The position numbers and the translations under genes are program-made. Below are positions 24,698-36,616 of a stretch of 64,000 nucleotides of DNA, piece after piece. Source of the DNA: Emergomyces orientalis (taxonomy: Eukaryota; Ascomycota; Eurotiomycetes; Onygenales; Ajellomycetaceae); the NCBI GenBank assembly GCA_002110485.1, contig MOWL01000024.1, positions 1,172,022 to 1,236,021 of the forward strand, read 5' to 3'. Each line of letters starts with the position of its first letter. Positions within the stretch are counted from its first letter, which is position 1. Under the pieces are notes generated by a model, which was not told the DNA's origin, searched no databases, and saw only the letters and a list, made by a program, of their open reading frames with translations.

Positions 24698-25850
24698 TCA
24701 CCCCACCATGGACACTACAATGGCTAGCCAACCATCTGCATAACCCGCCACACGCACGACCTCTTCAAGCGGTGCGCTCATAGGAACCACAGCCCCCTGA
24801 AGTACAGGTTTAGCTAGGACTGGGATCCGTTTGCTGGGGAAGAGACTAGGGAGAAGCGAATTCAGGCTTGATCCGATAGTCTGTAGCTGTGGCTGGGTAT
24901 GCCGTCCAGGTGCTCTAGTTTGATTAGGTGCAGGCGGAATCGTTGGTGGAAACAGAGACTGTATAACTTTAAGCGATGGGGTAGCGGAATTCGGTGGAGA
25001 TGGTAAGAAAATTCTCAATGGGATATTTCGGAATTGGTTAGGCGGACCGGGGATAAGAATGTTGGAAATGCGTTGGAAATTCGTGAAGTCATCTGTTCTT
25101 TTTTTTATTAATGGCTTCATTCCCAATTCGATCAAAACCCAAAATACGCAGGTACGTACGCTCTTGGACAGCTTGCCATAATCCAGATGAATCTTCTTTA
25201 GACAATGTCATGATACCCTTTGCAGTTCCATTCCGCACAAAATCAGCTTCCTTGACGCTATTAATGAAAGCATCATGGATAACTCTTCCGTCAGCATCGA
25301 GACGAACAAGCTCCTGGTCCGGCCAGTCGCTAAAGTGGACCTGCAACCGCCAAGGAATTGGGTCCCCAGATTCGTGTGCAATGTGATGGTCGGAGTCATC
25401 TGGCTCTCGTGGAGACGCTGCACGCGAAATGTCTTCCCCGACGGTAGATTTAGAGGTCACAGGATCTGCTCCTGAATATAAATCATACAGGAGTCCGAGG
25501 GGATAGTGCCATTTCAGGGGAACCCCTTCAAATGCAAACCAACCTTGGTGAGGTTGGGTGTCGATGTCAATCAATGAAGAAGAAAAGAAAGTGTGCAACC
25601 TTGGGAGTAAAAAGGGCAAATATGAGACACGTGGATAACAGATCTGTTGAAAGAGTTACAGTCAGATAAATACATTTAAAACGACGGAAGTAAACGTCCA
25701 AGGTTCAGGTAAAAGGATTGAAAATACAAGATATGGGTCAGCTTTGTCATAGGTCCTGCATTCAGACGGCGAAAGCGCTATCTCGAGAGGAATACGGCCA
25801 TCCCACACTCTTCGCTGGATAACACTTGGGGGGGGTGCTGGGCTTGCCAT
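24698..25850 (-). CDS. ATG5: Autophagy protein Atg5
   Basis: Three exons, 25850-25728, 25643-25160 and 25092-24698, give 333 residues; introns are 84 and 67 nt (donors GTATTT and GTACGT, acceptors CAACAG and GAACAG). The N-terminus has the family signature RRVWDGRIPLEIALSPSE and TYDKADPYL. Exon 2 carries GWFAFEGVPLKWHYPLGLLYDL, VHFSDWPD and the conjugation loop INSVKEADF, whose Lys172 should be the Atg12 acceptor. Exon 3 carries FQRISNILIPGPP, RNIPLRIFLP, LLPSLFPSKRIPVLAKPVLQGAVVPMSAP and ends in DGWLAIVVSMVG. These are the two ubiquitin-like folds and helical region of Atg5. Atg12-Atg5 with Atg16 is the E3-like enzyme lipidating Atg8 on the forming autophagosome. An AGADPVTSKS...GDPIP insertion and a Pro/Ala-rich stretch in exon 3 are loops that vary among fungi. 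The gene is divergent from TDP1. Confidence 0.95.
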
Positions 25851-26700
25851 GATTCGCGGTCCTGCCTATCCATGAAACTCATGCAGAGCAATATTCATCA
25901 TGGGGCAAATCTAATAAGTTATCAAGTCAGCTAAGGCCAATTCCACCAGTATTATTCAAACTAAGATACAATTTATAGCTCACGTAGATTCAGCAATGAT
26001 ATGGTTATTACTAAAGGCTCATCCAAGTGCAATCAACATTTGACCTACAATCCAAACGTGGGGCAGGTCATCACCATGGTAAACTCATGTTAGAAAAAAT
26101 AAACTGCAATCAATAAGGTTTAATGTGCCAGTTACTCCCGTACTAGCAACTAACTGGCCGATCTAGGTAGAGAAATATTGCAGCGAAGCGAAACACTTCT
26201 GTTTTTTGTTGTCAACATCGTGGATAATCCGAGCCCTGTAGCCAGCGAGTGCACGTGACCACAATGTCAATGCTGTCGCCTGCGCCAAAAATCTGTATCA
26301 CCTTATTCCTCGCTCTGTATTTGTGCGAATCACCTTGGAGACGATTAGTCGGGGAAGAACTGGTTATTTATGCTCTATCGCTCCAAAATTTACTGAAAAG
26401 GCCATCTGGGGAATTGCCTGGACTGGCAATAGCTCGATATATCATGGGCTTCTGACTACCCCTCGCGCCCAAAGCTTGAGCTAAATGCCACCCATGTCGA
26501 ATGTATTCCAAGTCATTTTTAAAAACTCCTTTCCTACTTAGCCATTTCTCTACAGAAATTCGCCACTGGAACCCCTCCACAAATCTTAGCTCCGAAGTTG
26601 ATATATGGCCATTTTGTTCGGAAAAGTGTCAAGAATCACGTTCTTGATTGATATCTCCCGTGCAAGGCATTCTTCATCCTTTGCTCAGGGCTAAACAACT
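25851..26700. promoter_or_regulatory. Divergent promoter region between ATG5 and TDP1
   Basis: An 850-bp spacer between two start codons pointing apart. The 68-codon frame at 26249-26455 has a hydrophobic start but no further support and is not called. No specific operator was recognised. Confidence 0.5.
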
Positions 26701-28818
26701 ATGGCAGACAGAGAACACCCTTCAAAGAGGCTTAAAAGCTCCCACGAAACATTTCAGGAGGGTTACGATACCCTTTTAAAGGATGCCAGCACATTGGCAT
26801 CTCTAAACAGATCCATCACACCCCCTTTGCGGCGGCCTTCAAGGCAGCCTAGCCCATCCAGCCCATATATACCGCAAGAGAAATTTCCTTTACCCTCAAG
26901 GGATATCCCATCTCCAGTCCAGCTCACACATATCCGCGATTTCCCTGCATCTTCAGGCAACAATAACGATGCTGTCAAGCTGCGGGACATTCTTGGGGAC
27001 CCCCTCATCAAAGAATGCTGGCAGTTCAATTACTTGTTTGACGTCGACTTCCTGATGAGCCAGTTTGATGAAGATGTCCGGAATTTGGTCATAGTGAAAA
27101 TTATACATGGCTCTTGGAAAAGGGAGTCTCCAAATCGAATTCATATTGATGTCAGTAAATCCTGAATCCTTTCTGAGAACAAATCTCGATAGACTTCTGC
27201 CAGTAAATTGGCTATACAGAACATAGAGTAGAATTACTAAATTGCTAACTTGTATGCAGGAAAGCTGCCGTCGATACCCTAACGTCGAGCCAATAGTTGC
27301 CTATATGCCAGAGCCCTTTGGGACGCATCATTCTAAAATGATGATCCTTATCAGGCATGATGACCAAGCACAGTAAGCATAGTTGCTCCCATAGTTGCCT
27401 CTCACAATGCTGACACTTTTACAGGGTTGTTATTCACACAGCAAATATGATTGCTGGGGATTGGGCGAATATGTGTCAAGCAGTTTGGCAATCTCCTTTG
27501 CTTCCCATGTTACAAGAAAAGGGCAGCAGACATGCTTCTTCTATTTTGAGCGGCTTCGGGACAGGAAATCGATTCAAGAGGGATTTGCTAGCCTATCTCG
27601 AGGCATATGGCCATAAAAAGACTGCCCCCCTAGTCGACCAACTAGAAAAATACGACTTTAGTGCTGTTCGAGCTGGGTTGATCGCCAGTGTTCCCTCAAG
27701 ACAAACAATCGACGAACTAGATTCAGAAAAGCAAACTTTGTGGGGCTGGCCTGCACTCAAGGACACTATACGACAAATCCCGCTTAATAAGGGGAATGAT
27801 ACTGCGGGGAAGAAACCCCAAGTTGTCATCCAGGTGAGAAACGATGTCTTATGGCAGGGGCTTAAAGGCCACGCTTTGGGAGTGCCTACTTACATACAGA
27901 AACCACCAGATATCTTCAGTTGCGACGCTTGGCCAAACCGATAAGTGGCTAAAAGAAACGTTTTTCGCCGCTCTCTCACCATCGCCATCCCGTTCCATGG
28001 GTTTACTAAACACCAACTCGAATCCGCCTGCCAAATTCTCAATTATATTCCCTACCCCAGATGAAATCCGCAGATCATTGAATGGCTACAGATCCGGCGG
28101 ATCCATCCACATGAAACTCCAGAGCGCTGCACAACGAAAACAGCTTGAGTACTTGCGTCCGTATCTATCTCGTTGGGCGGGCGATACTAACCATGGCGGG
28201 AATAAATCCACAAACGGTTCTACTAACTCCAGAAAAGAACGGTCTGATAGCGAGTTGGATGGTGAATCCGTTCAAAAACGTATTATCATTAACAAGGATA
28301 GCCAGCCAATTCGTGAAGCAGGACGTCGCAGAGCAGCACCACATATAAAAACATATATCAGGTTCTCAGATGCAGAGATGACCACCATTGACTGGGCGAT
28401 GGTGACATCCGCAAACCTTTCCTTGCAAGCATGGGGCGCGGGAGCAAATGGGAAGAAAGAGATACGGATATGCAGTTGGGAAATAGGCGTGTTAGTCTGG
28501 CCTGATTTATTCGTCGACGGAGAGGTGGGTAATATTGGTGATGGAAAAGGGGGGGAGGGGAAGGGGGATGATGGTAAATGGGTAAATGGGAATGAGAACA
28601 CCAACGACAGAAGAACTGCAGCGATGGTGCCGTGCTTCAAACAAGACATGCCTGAAGTCACCGCAGATAGTAATCGTGCGTCTACTACTACATTCGTGGG
28701 ATTGCGCATGCCATACGACTTGCCTTTGAGCCCGTACACCCCGCTAGATCAACCCTGGTGTGCTATGGCTTCCTACAGTGAACCTGACTGGCTAGGGCAG
28801 ACGTGGGAAGAGGAATAA
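26701..28818 (+). CDS. TDP1: Tyrosyl-DNA phosphodiesterase 1
   Basis: Four exons, 26701-27150, 27260-27372, 27425-27833 and 27910-28818, give 626 residues. Tdp1 hydrolyses the 3'-phosphotyrosyl bond left by trapped topoisomerase I and cleans other 3' blocks. Both HKN motifs of this phospholipase-D-superfamily enzyme are present. The first is His174, Lys176 (THHSKMMILI) with Asn195 (HTANM). The second is His469, Lys471 (PHIKTYIRF) with Asn493 (TSANLS). Flanking family text such as YMPEPFGTHHSKMM and ISSVATLGQTDKWL also fits. The N-terminal 95 residues are Ser/Pro-rich and include a likely nuclear signal (KRLKSS). A Gly/Lys/Asn low-complexity loop lies after LVWPDLFVDGE near residue 530. The first intron needs a weak GTCAGT donor to keep frame with ESCRRYP; the other donors are ordinary (GTAAGC, GTGAGA). 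Identification is firm; exon 1's end is slightly less so. Confidence 0.93.
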
Positions 28819-29418
28819 TGAAGGGCATTTGGCAGTTTGTAATCTTCATACATCGTGCCGCTTTCCGTCCTTCCGAAAGCAGCCGATAAATATTTCATTA
28901 CCTTTTGTGAATCAAATCTCTCTCCCCATAAGGTTGCTGAATCGGAGTCCCCAAAAATAGGTATCATCATCAGCATCTTACCCAGAAACCAAAATCACAG
29001 GATGGCATAAATACATCTGGTTCGAAAGCCGGCAGAACTAAAAACAAGGACCTAGGCTCTCGTTCGTCCCTTCTAGTTCAGACCGGGCACAGCAATTACA
29101 TAGCGAATGGCAACAAAACCACTTCAAACCTTTGTTGTATTAGATTAATAGCAGATTCAACATATCAGGGCCAGCTCTTTGTTTTCAGTTATTCAAAATA
29201 TACATACAAATATATTCTATCCCGTTTCCATGACCTACCTACCTTGTCGCTAGATTCTCTCCCAACCCTATCCTCATGCTCTTTTAGATTCTGCCTTTAC
29301 CCATTCAAAGGTTGCCAACTCTCAGCTGGATTTTAAAGTTCCCGTCGTGAAATAGTTTATACGTATGTAGCAGGACTTTGTTACAGACTTGCAACCGTGG
29401 TGCCAGCGCGCGGGGGAC

Positions 29419-29449
<31 letters not shown>

Positions 29450-30443
29450 GAGCATATAGGGAGAACAATAAAAAGTGATGATGGAAATACAGGTCCTGTA
29501 TAGTCCTCGAGAATCTTGCTATATTGAGTGTAGTGGATGCCCCACCCGGTCAGCTCCGAGGCCGACTACCCGGCTCCGACTCCTTCCTTGCTCAGTAATC
29601 ACTGCCCCCGGCTTATCATCATCGCAACCAAAAACGTCAAAAATCCTCCCCGCCGCCTATCGCCATCGTTGCGGGACCATCTTAGCCGTGTTATCGTATT
29701 TTGGAATCATTTCCACCACTCTATTTTAGATCTTTTTGCCCCCCTCATCCTCATCCCCATCCCACCAAACGTCCACAGGGGCTAGTAGAATAGCGTTGCA
29801 GAATATCTCAAATCATTCTAAGCAAATCTCCATGTGAAAACCGTTCTGCTCTTCAAACTAGCAACGCTGATCGAAACCCCCTTCAACTACATAACCCACG
29901 TTACGTTGGATACTATTATTATCCGGGATTTGGAACCGCACTTTTCGCTCTGGTCCATCCACCTTCCGGGGCTATACCATACCTTGCTATTGAATTCCTA
30001 TGCCTTAATATCGAACCCGCTTACCCGGCACCTCCATTCCCAGCCTAAACATATCGAAGTGCCTCCCATATTTTAGTTCGCAAACACCACAGACATAAAG
30101 GACAAAAGAAATCAATAATAGGTTATATCTGATACTATTCGAATACCTTAGACGGCAAGTCTCTTCCTTTGGGACTGGTTTGTCGGGGATTGCTCTGAAC
30201 GGCTGGAACCTTCGGTCAGAGCATCCCATCCACATACTTAAACCTCCAGATGAAGACATAGAACCCCGTCGGTTTTGGAGCGAAGAGTCCATTTTTTCAC
30301 ACTCGCTCTGGCCACTGTGTGAGGGCGTTTGGAAATAGAATTGAAAAGGTCCAGAGAGAGGCAAAGCCAGGCATAACCAGTCTCAAATCCATATCTCTAA
30401 AACAAACCACATCCCCTCACTCTCAGTATCACACCTTGACGTC
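28819..30443. other. Spacer with (AAT)n, no gene seen
   Basis: A 1.6-kb stretch between TDP1 and the His-rich protein. A trinucleotide run sits at 29418-29447. Open frames on both strands (29475-29785, 30005-30364) overlap each other, are unrecognised and probably arise by chance. The right end is the promoter and leader of the next gene. Confidence 0.4.
29418..29447. repeat. (AAT)n microsatellite
   Basis: About ten AAT units in spacer DNA. Similar shorter runs occur at 51321-51338 and 61830-61845, with the complement at 59050-59067. Confidence 0.8.
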
Positions 30444-31142
30444 ATGTCTACCAACCGCCCATTCCTAGCCAATTTTCTGGCAGCTTTCCGGGCTCAATCC
30501 GCCTACAAGGCAATAAAACCCCCCTCGCCAGGTTCTTCAACAAACCCTCTCGCACAATCTCACGTTACGTCCTCAAATTCAACATCCCAATCCTCCTCCC
30601 CCAATACACGGACGGTAACTACAAAAGCTACATCCTCATCAAATTCCGCAGGCGGATGCACAAGCAACACACCCTCTAGCCCCCCACCCCAATCCACAAC
30701 CGCAGCCGTTCAAGCAGCGGCTGCTGCTGCAGCCTCTGCGGGCCAACTGCATTCTCACCACTCCCACCGTCATCATCACCATCACCATCCTCATCCTCAT
30801 CATCAGCAACACCACAACACAAACTCACATTCACAGCCCCAATCCACCAGCCCAGCGTCCCGCGCCCATTCCCATTCCCGCACCGGCCCTTCCCCGGGTA
30901 CTTCTCCCACAACACCCGCCGCCCCGCTACCAATACCCATACCCTCATCACACAATAGACATCGTCGGGGAAGCGACAGCAGCAGCGGGAGCGGAGGGTT
31001 CCGGGATGCCATTGGCTCCGAGAAGTGGTATGTAGGTGGACGGACCGCCGCAGGGGAAGAACGGTTCTATCCACTTGGGTTGGTAACAAAAGGGGGACGA
31101 CAGTTAGGGAGGGTTGGAAGTGCTGACCAGCTCAGCCTTTGA
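30444..31142 (+). CDS. Conserved-looking His/Ser/Pro-rich protein of unknown function
   Basis: A single exon of 232 codons. Both ends look like ordered, conserved sequence: RPFLANFLAAFRAQSAYKAIKP at the start, and GFRDAIGSEKWYVGG plus RTAAGEERFYPLG near the C-terminus. The middle 150 residues are low-complexity. They comprise Ser/Thr/Asn runs, a poly-Ala helix of seven (about residues 91-97) and a His-rich tract (about 103-124) with an uninterrupted run of six His, then Pro/Ser repeats. No signal peptide or membrane segment is seen. I do not recognise a named family. The end motifs suggest a small protein docking at two points with a disordered linker. The His tract could bind metal, but that is only inference. 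Composition differs sharply from neighbouring spacer, and a CT-rich leader precedes the ATG, so I consider it a real gene. Confidence 0.65.
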   Translation: MSTNRPFLANFLAAFRAQSAYKAIKPPSPGSSTNPLAQSHVTSSNSTSQSSSPNTRTVTTKATSSSNSAGGCTSNTPSSPPPQSTTAAVQAAAAAAASAGQLHSHHSHRHHHHHHPHPHHQQHHNTNSHSQPQSTSPASRAHSHSRTGPSPGTSPTTPAAPLPIPIPSSHNRHRRGSDSSSGSGGFRDAIGSEKWYVGGRTAAGEERFYPLGLVTKGGRQLGRVGSADQLSL

Positions 31143-32614
31143 GGAAACAAGGTCCCCATAAGGATAGAGAAGTGACAGTTGGGTGTGTGTGTCTGATCCT
31201 AAAATTACCAGCACGCCACCATTAAGGTCTATTCACAAATATGTTCCCGATTTACCGGTCAAAAGTCTTTAGTTATTCCATACGACGTACTACCGCCGCT
31301 AGGTTTCGGTGGTATTCCCGTGGCACATGTATAGTTGTCAAATCACAGACAAAACTGTTGCTTATTTCTTTTTTGTTTTTACAACTTTGAAGGGAAAATA
31401 CTCGATTGCTATGATATTCATCATCAACGAAGAAATGAATGGCACAAAAGTACAAAAGCTACACACCTGGGTCCCGAAATGGATCATACGGACGCCCTGC
31501 AATGGATACGAGATGCCGTGTCAACGTCCCTTCACGTAAGGCCGCGCATGTAGGAAGGGTTCACAGAGTGTCCATCCCAGGCACGCATTCCTACACATGA
31601 CGAAGTACAGTGTACTATTTTTCCCCTCATTAAATACTTTCCTTTCTATTTATCCTTAAGAAAAGAAACAAAAAGAGGGAACAAAACAAAACCAAACTCA
31701 TTCGGCTCTTTTTCTTCATGCACACAACGCTTTTTAAAAAATGTAACAGAATATTTATTCCTCCATTCTTCGTTCTTTCTTTTGCTCCCTCCATACACCC
31801 CATCCCACCTTTCTCATCCTTTTCTAATCTCTCTACTGAGTGCGGCGGGTTTCAGCCATTCTCCACTCTCTTCCTTATATCTCGTTTTAAAAATCTTCAT
31901 TAACGAACTCTTATTCATTTTATTTTTATTTTTATTTAAAACAAACCAAGACCAATGTACATATTTTTACATATTCTATTCACAAAGCTCATGTAATCTT
32001 TCCTTGCTCTGTAATCTAACGTATATGTTGTTTTGCTGTTCTCTATTTTGCTTTATGCTTCTGCAATCAGCTCTAACATTGAGCGGGCTAGGTTGCAAAT
32101 TTTGTGTGTTATGTTTGTCTGAATACTTTTATCTTTCATCTTACCCGCATAGGTAGATGCCTAGAGCTAAACAGGAGGGCACTGGACGGTTTGGTAGAGG
32201 AGTAAGGCGGAGAGAGTGTAAATAATTACATTCAGACGACAAAAAAGATATAGTAATATATATGATATTTCCATTCAGATGCTCTATACTACATACATGC
32301 TATGTCTGCTCTCCTTTTCCGATCCTGATCGTTCTACACACTCATCTACACGCCCAACAGTACAGATAAATATAGTCAAAACAAAAGTGGTTAAATATGT
32401 AGCATCCCCTTTTTTCCCCCTTCGTTCTTGTCTATAGATCACAATTAGAAGCGGAGGTTCAAGTCGAAAGATGTAGCGAGATGATTTAAAACGGCTAGAT
32501 TTTGTTTTTTAAAAAAAGATTTTTTTATGAAGTCAGTGCTTAGTTCAAATATAGCACCATCTCTGAATATACAATGGGGCGAAATAGGGAAAATTAAGTA
32601 GGATGAAGAGGGTA
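31143..32614. other. Convergent 3' spacer, no gene seen
   Basis: The spacer lies between the plus-strand His-rich gene and the minus-strand QCR10. It is pyrimidine-rich around 31650-31900 and AT-rich after. The 124-codon frame at 31782-32156 is a T-rich artefact. Confidence 0.45.
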
Positions 32615-34206
32615 TTAACTAACGTTATCTTCAGGAGGGATGCTTCGTTCCCAATATCCGCCAATGACAGGGATATTCATCAAGATATCCTTCCGGACAC
32701 GAGGGACTTCTCCGAAGAAGAAAATGGTGAAGACACCAGCGCTAACGCCGAAGGCTGAGGCGATTGTGCCGCTGTTTTTAAAGACGATGGTCAGTGATAT
32801 ATATGGTCAACTATGAATAGACTAGGAAGTAAGGATAGATGTGTTGGGTGGGCGAACTACAGTCCCAGATAAATGTGGCGACAGGGATGTGAGGGAAGAG
32901 GAAGTGGAAAGGGAGTGTGTGTGAGAAAGCTTACTATCGAGCAACTGTTTTCAAAGACAATCCGCCAAAGTGAGGTTGTGATTTGTATCTGCATGAAGAC
33001 TCATGGTTAGCGTATACTCGAAAAAGGATAAATCGCATCAGTCTAAATGACAATCATAGGCATCCATCCCGTATGAACATCAATCGATCCGGAGAATATT
33101 CCTCCCCGTCCCTACCGTTCCTGTTCCGTCAAAACCTATTGATGAGCAAATGGCTTTTTTTCTTTTTTCTTTTGTTCGGCTTCTTTTTCCAAAAGTCCTT
33201 GAAAATGCCACAAGTAAACCTTCTCATTCCTCTCTTGGAAAAACCTTTATCCAATATAGAATCTCCTCTCATATATGCTCCTTTCCAAAAACATCCATGG
33301 TCACCCTCCTCCATCGCCGCATAATCTTCTATTTCCCTAGTCTTGCACTGACACATTGGATCCTCCCATTCAAATTAAGCCATTTTCGCTACAGTTAAAT
33401 AACCCCAAACCTTCCAGCACCGCCCACCCACGTCATAAAGCGCGAGTGAAATAAGACTGAAAGAAATGAAAGATAAAACAACGTTTAATCCTCACCTAAG
33501 GGCAAAGGGGCTTTTATTCGTAGCCCACGAAGGGGCAGCGGCCGAGCGAGCGGAAGAAGGAGACACCTATTCCCAAAGAAACAATCAAGTTAGCAAAAAG
33601 CTCTATATGATATTCCCTCTCTACGTATTCTCGCGGAACGCAAATGGAAAAATGGAAGGGGTTGACGATTCCAAAATTCAATCTCGCATCCCAAATCCCA
33701 AGCAAGCAATTGGATTCGAGAGTTGACTACGATGACGACAGAAAAGAACACCGGGAAACATGGCATGTGTTGTAGTTTGCATTTGGAATCCAACACGCCG
33801 CCCACTGGCCCCAATTACCAGTGGCGCGGTATGGGTGGCTTTGGGTTCGCGGAATTCGTAATGAAAAGGCGCAATAGTTCCCATAGCTTGCTCGAACAGA
33901 GTTGGATTGTGCTGCGTTCTATTCCCCGTCGTCATCGCCGTCCATCGCAAACCCGAATCGCAATCACGATGGCAGCTCCAGGAAGCAACGCAACAGCTGA
34001 GCAAGCTATCCAGCGCTTTCATTCCGCCACAGCTTCCCATTCACCCATCCTGTCCACATGTAGCAAAGCAGTGGCCGACAAAAGGCGGTCTTGATTTCCA
34101 CATCTCCGTCGAGCGTCCCGAATCAAACTCTGCCGGGAAAAAAAATGCGAAAAGAACCAATTGAGCAGCAACGAAAACAAGACAAAGGAAAAATCACACA
34201 TACCAT
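32615..34206 (-). CDS. QCR10: Cytochrome bc1 complex subunit 10
   Basis: Four exons are assembled on the minus strand: 34206-34204 (ATG only), 33566-33496, 32988-32935 and 32771-32615, giving 94 residues. Exon 2 reads VSPSSARSAAAPSW then NKSPFALR; exon 3 YKSQPHFGGLSLKTVAR; exon 4 has one membrane helix (SAFGVSAGVFTIFFFGEVPRV) then IPVIGGYW and the family-like end IPPEDN. Qcr10 is a small single-span subunit at the edge of ubiquinol-cytochrome c reductase in the inner mitochondrial membrane. Frames join cleanly at all three later junctions, with donors GTGAGG and GTAAGC. Exon 2 has a stop codon directly upstream in frame and a CTAAC branch site plus GGGAATAG acceptor. The start must therefore come from a separate exon. 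The only ATG followed directly by a strong donor (GTATGT) in the upstream 640 bp is at 34206-34204, implying a 637-nt first intron. Family assignment is strong; the first exon is inferred. Confidence 0.8.
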
Positions 34207-36616
34207 TGTTAAAAATACAATCCCTCAAAAAGGAGAAGCAAAGAGGAAGGGGAAAAAACCACAATTGGGAAAAAGGAGGAGGATTGTTTGTTCCCAGGAT
34301 GGAAAATGAGCAAGTAGTTTCTTGGAGATATGTTGTCGTTCGTCGGCCAAAAATCGGGATGAACCGCCATTCTCCAATTAGAAGAAAAGAAGCGGTAGCG
34401 TCACGTGGTATGGTCAATAAATCACGTGATATTAACCGGGTTTGGGAGTTGGAAAGAAAAGGTTCTCGAGTTGCCCGTAATCAATTTCCTTGATGGGAGA
34501 TGTGTGTATGTATGTCTTGCTGCGATGTATCTAGTAGTGAAGATATCTAGATATAGCTATACATGTTTTAAATTCTCTGGCATCTGCATTCTATACCCAA
34601 ATCACCAGCTCAAGAAAACTGTGGTTCAATATCTCATTTCTTGAATGTACAGTGCATACTTCTAATATTCATTCTCATTTATTACACATGGTAATAGTAT
34701 GCACAAATATGTAATTCCTCAGCTCCCCTCTATCAATTTTGTAAAGTGAAAAGAAATATTAAAAGAAAGCAGATATATATGTATAGAAAATAACAAAAAA
34801 GCTTTAGACATGAAACAGAAATAGGAGAAGGGCAGAGCATGGCAGTGCATATACACAAAAAATGATTTAGTAGAAAACAAAAATTAATAATAAAAACAGC
34901 AAAACAGAGCAGAGCAGGTACTTATGAACCGGGGGGTACTCTTTGTTTTTCAACTCAAAAATCAAGCAAGAAAATCAAAAGAGGAAAGAAAAAAAAGCAA
35001 AGTAAACAAAACTGCAATGGCGAACCTGTACTGTATGCATTTGAAAACAAAATGAAAAAAATATATAGCAAGGGAAAAGCAGTAAAGGTAAAAAAGAAAG
35101 CAAGAGAAGATACTAGAAAAGGGGGGGAGGGAGTAAAAAACCAACCCAAAACCCCCTCGGGATCAATTTTCATAAAATAAAAATTTAAAAAACTCGTTCC
35201 ATATTTATTTGTTCCACTTTTTCCAACCGCTCACGATGTCTATCGCCTGGATGCATATATTCTTTTTTTCGTCTGTCCCCTTTTTCTTATTTCCTGCTAC
35301 TACTGCGCTGTATCACTTTTAGCAGCAGCATCCTCCTTTTTTTCATCCTATTTTTTTGTTGTATATGTGCGCGCGTTCCTTTTGCATTTCCCCCCTCTAG
35401 TTTTTGCAGTCTATTTTTTTTATGTCCCCTCGTTCGTCGCAGCAGAAAAAACGGGACGGGTCCCGGGTTGAGGGAGGAAGGTAGGCCAGCTGAGAAAAGT
35501 TTTGCTTTTTTTAATATTTAATTTTTTTGTTTTGTTTTGATTGGCGTTTTTCAATCCAATCCGAACTTTTGTAGAAATAAGCGACCTCGAAGTGGTAGTC
35601 GTTGGGGGAAAAGCTTTTCTTTTCTCTTTGTCGATGAAAATAGAGGGGAGGCAAAACACGAGAGCAAAATTAAATGAAATATACCAATGGAAAAAAAAAA
35701 AGCAGAAAAGTGATGAAAACAGCACAAAAATTGAAAAAAAGACTAAACATAGCAATGCATGAATAAAAATTAAAAAAATCAATCAAACCACCAACCCTGC
35801 CAAACCGCCAAAACCAATGAACGAAAAAAGAAAGGAGAAAAAAAAAAAAAGAAATCTTTATGTGAGAAAAAAATCTTGTACATCTCGAATAGAAAACGGA
35901 AACCAAAAAAAAAAAAAAATAGAGGGAAGAATATATGCTGTTTTCTAGCTGAGGGGGTCAAGGATGGCCGTTAACATGAACATAATCCGGTACCTTCCCC
36001 TTTTATTTCTTTCTTTTCCGCAATATGAAATAAATATGAAACCCATATGTATATGTGTGGATGTGTTGAGTCGAATGAGAACCGATAACGTGAAAGGGAG
36101 GATGAGGATGAAGAGGAGTGGTTGGGGGAAGAGGAATGTAATGGGGGAGGTTTAAAAAGAAAAAAGAAGAGAGAACTTTGAACCCATTCATGAATTAAAA
36201 TGAAAAAAAACCAAATAATATGCTCCGCCCGAGTCTATAATGCTAAATGTTGTATTGTATTGTGTCGTCCGATTGCCTGGAAGGAAAAGAGAGAGATTTG
36301 GGACAAGAGTTTCTTTCGCACCCTGCGCCCAGCGCGATTGGATCGGGTGCTGCCCGACGATGGAAGTAAACGGAAAAGGAAAAGCGTAGCGTCTAGTAAA
36401 ATGTCGCGAAAGTCGATCGGTCGTACGTGCTTGCGTGGGTGCTTGTTTTGCCGTTATTGCGTGCTTGCGTGCTTGCGTGCTTGCATCCGGTGTTGAGAGT
36501 GGTAATGGGAAGGTCGGCCAAAGCGGCGGGAAAAAGATAAATCGATTTAAAATTGGACCCAAAAAAGCCCCATTATACTAATAAATAACGGGGAAGAGCC
36601 CTTGTATCCTCATCTC
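34207..36616. other. Homopolymer-rich spacer between QCR10 and the C2H2 regulator
   Basis: The QCR10 promoter lies at the left; the 3' UTR of the C2H2 gene lies at the right. From about 34780 to 36200 the plus strand is strikingly A-rich with many poly(A) runs of 7-13. The matching minus-strand open frames (35420-35961) are Phe-rich artefacts of those runs. An 8-bp tandem (GCGTGCTT-type) occurs at 36459-36484. Confidence 0.45.
36459..36484. repeat. 8-bp tandem repeat, about three copies
   Basis: Three adjoining copies of GCGTGCTT. It lies about 130 bp beyond the stop codon of the C2H2 gene, so probably in its 3' UTR or just outside. Confidence 0.7.

Noticed and set aside
35420..35961. Hydrophobic open frames on the minus strand resembling membrane proteins
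   Set aside because: The Phe runs come from poly(A) tracts on the plus strand; there is no conserved text and the frames overlap each other.
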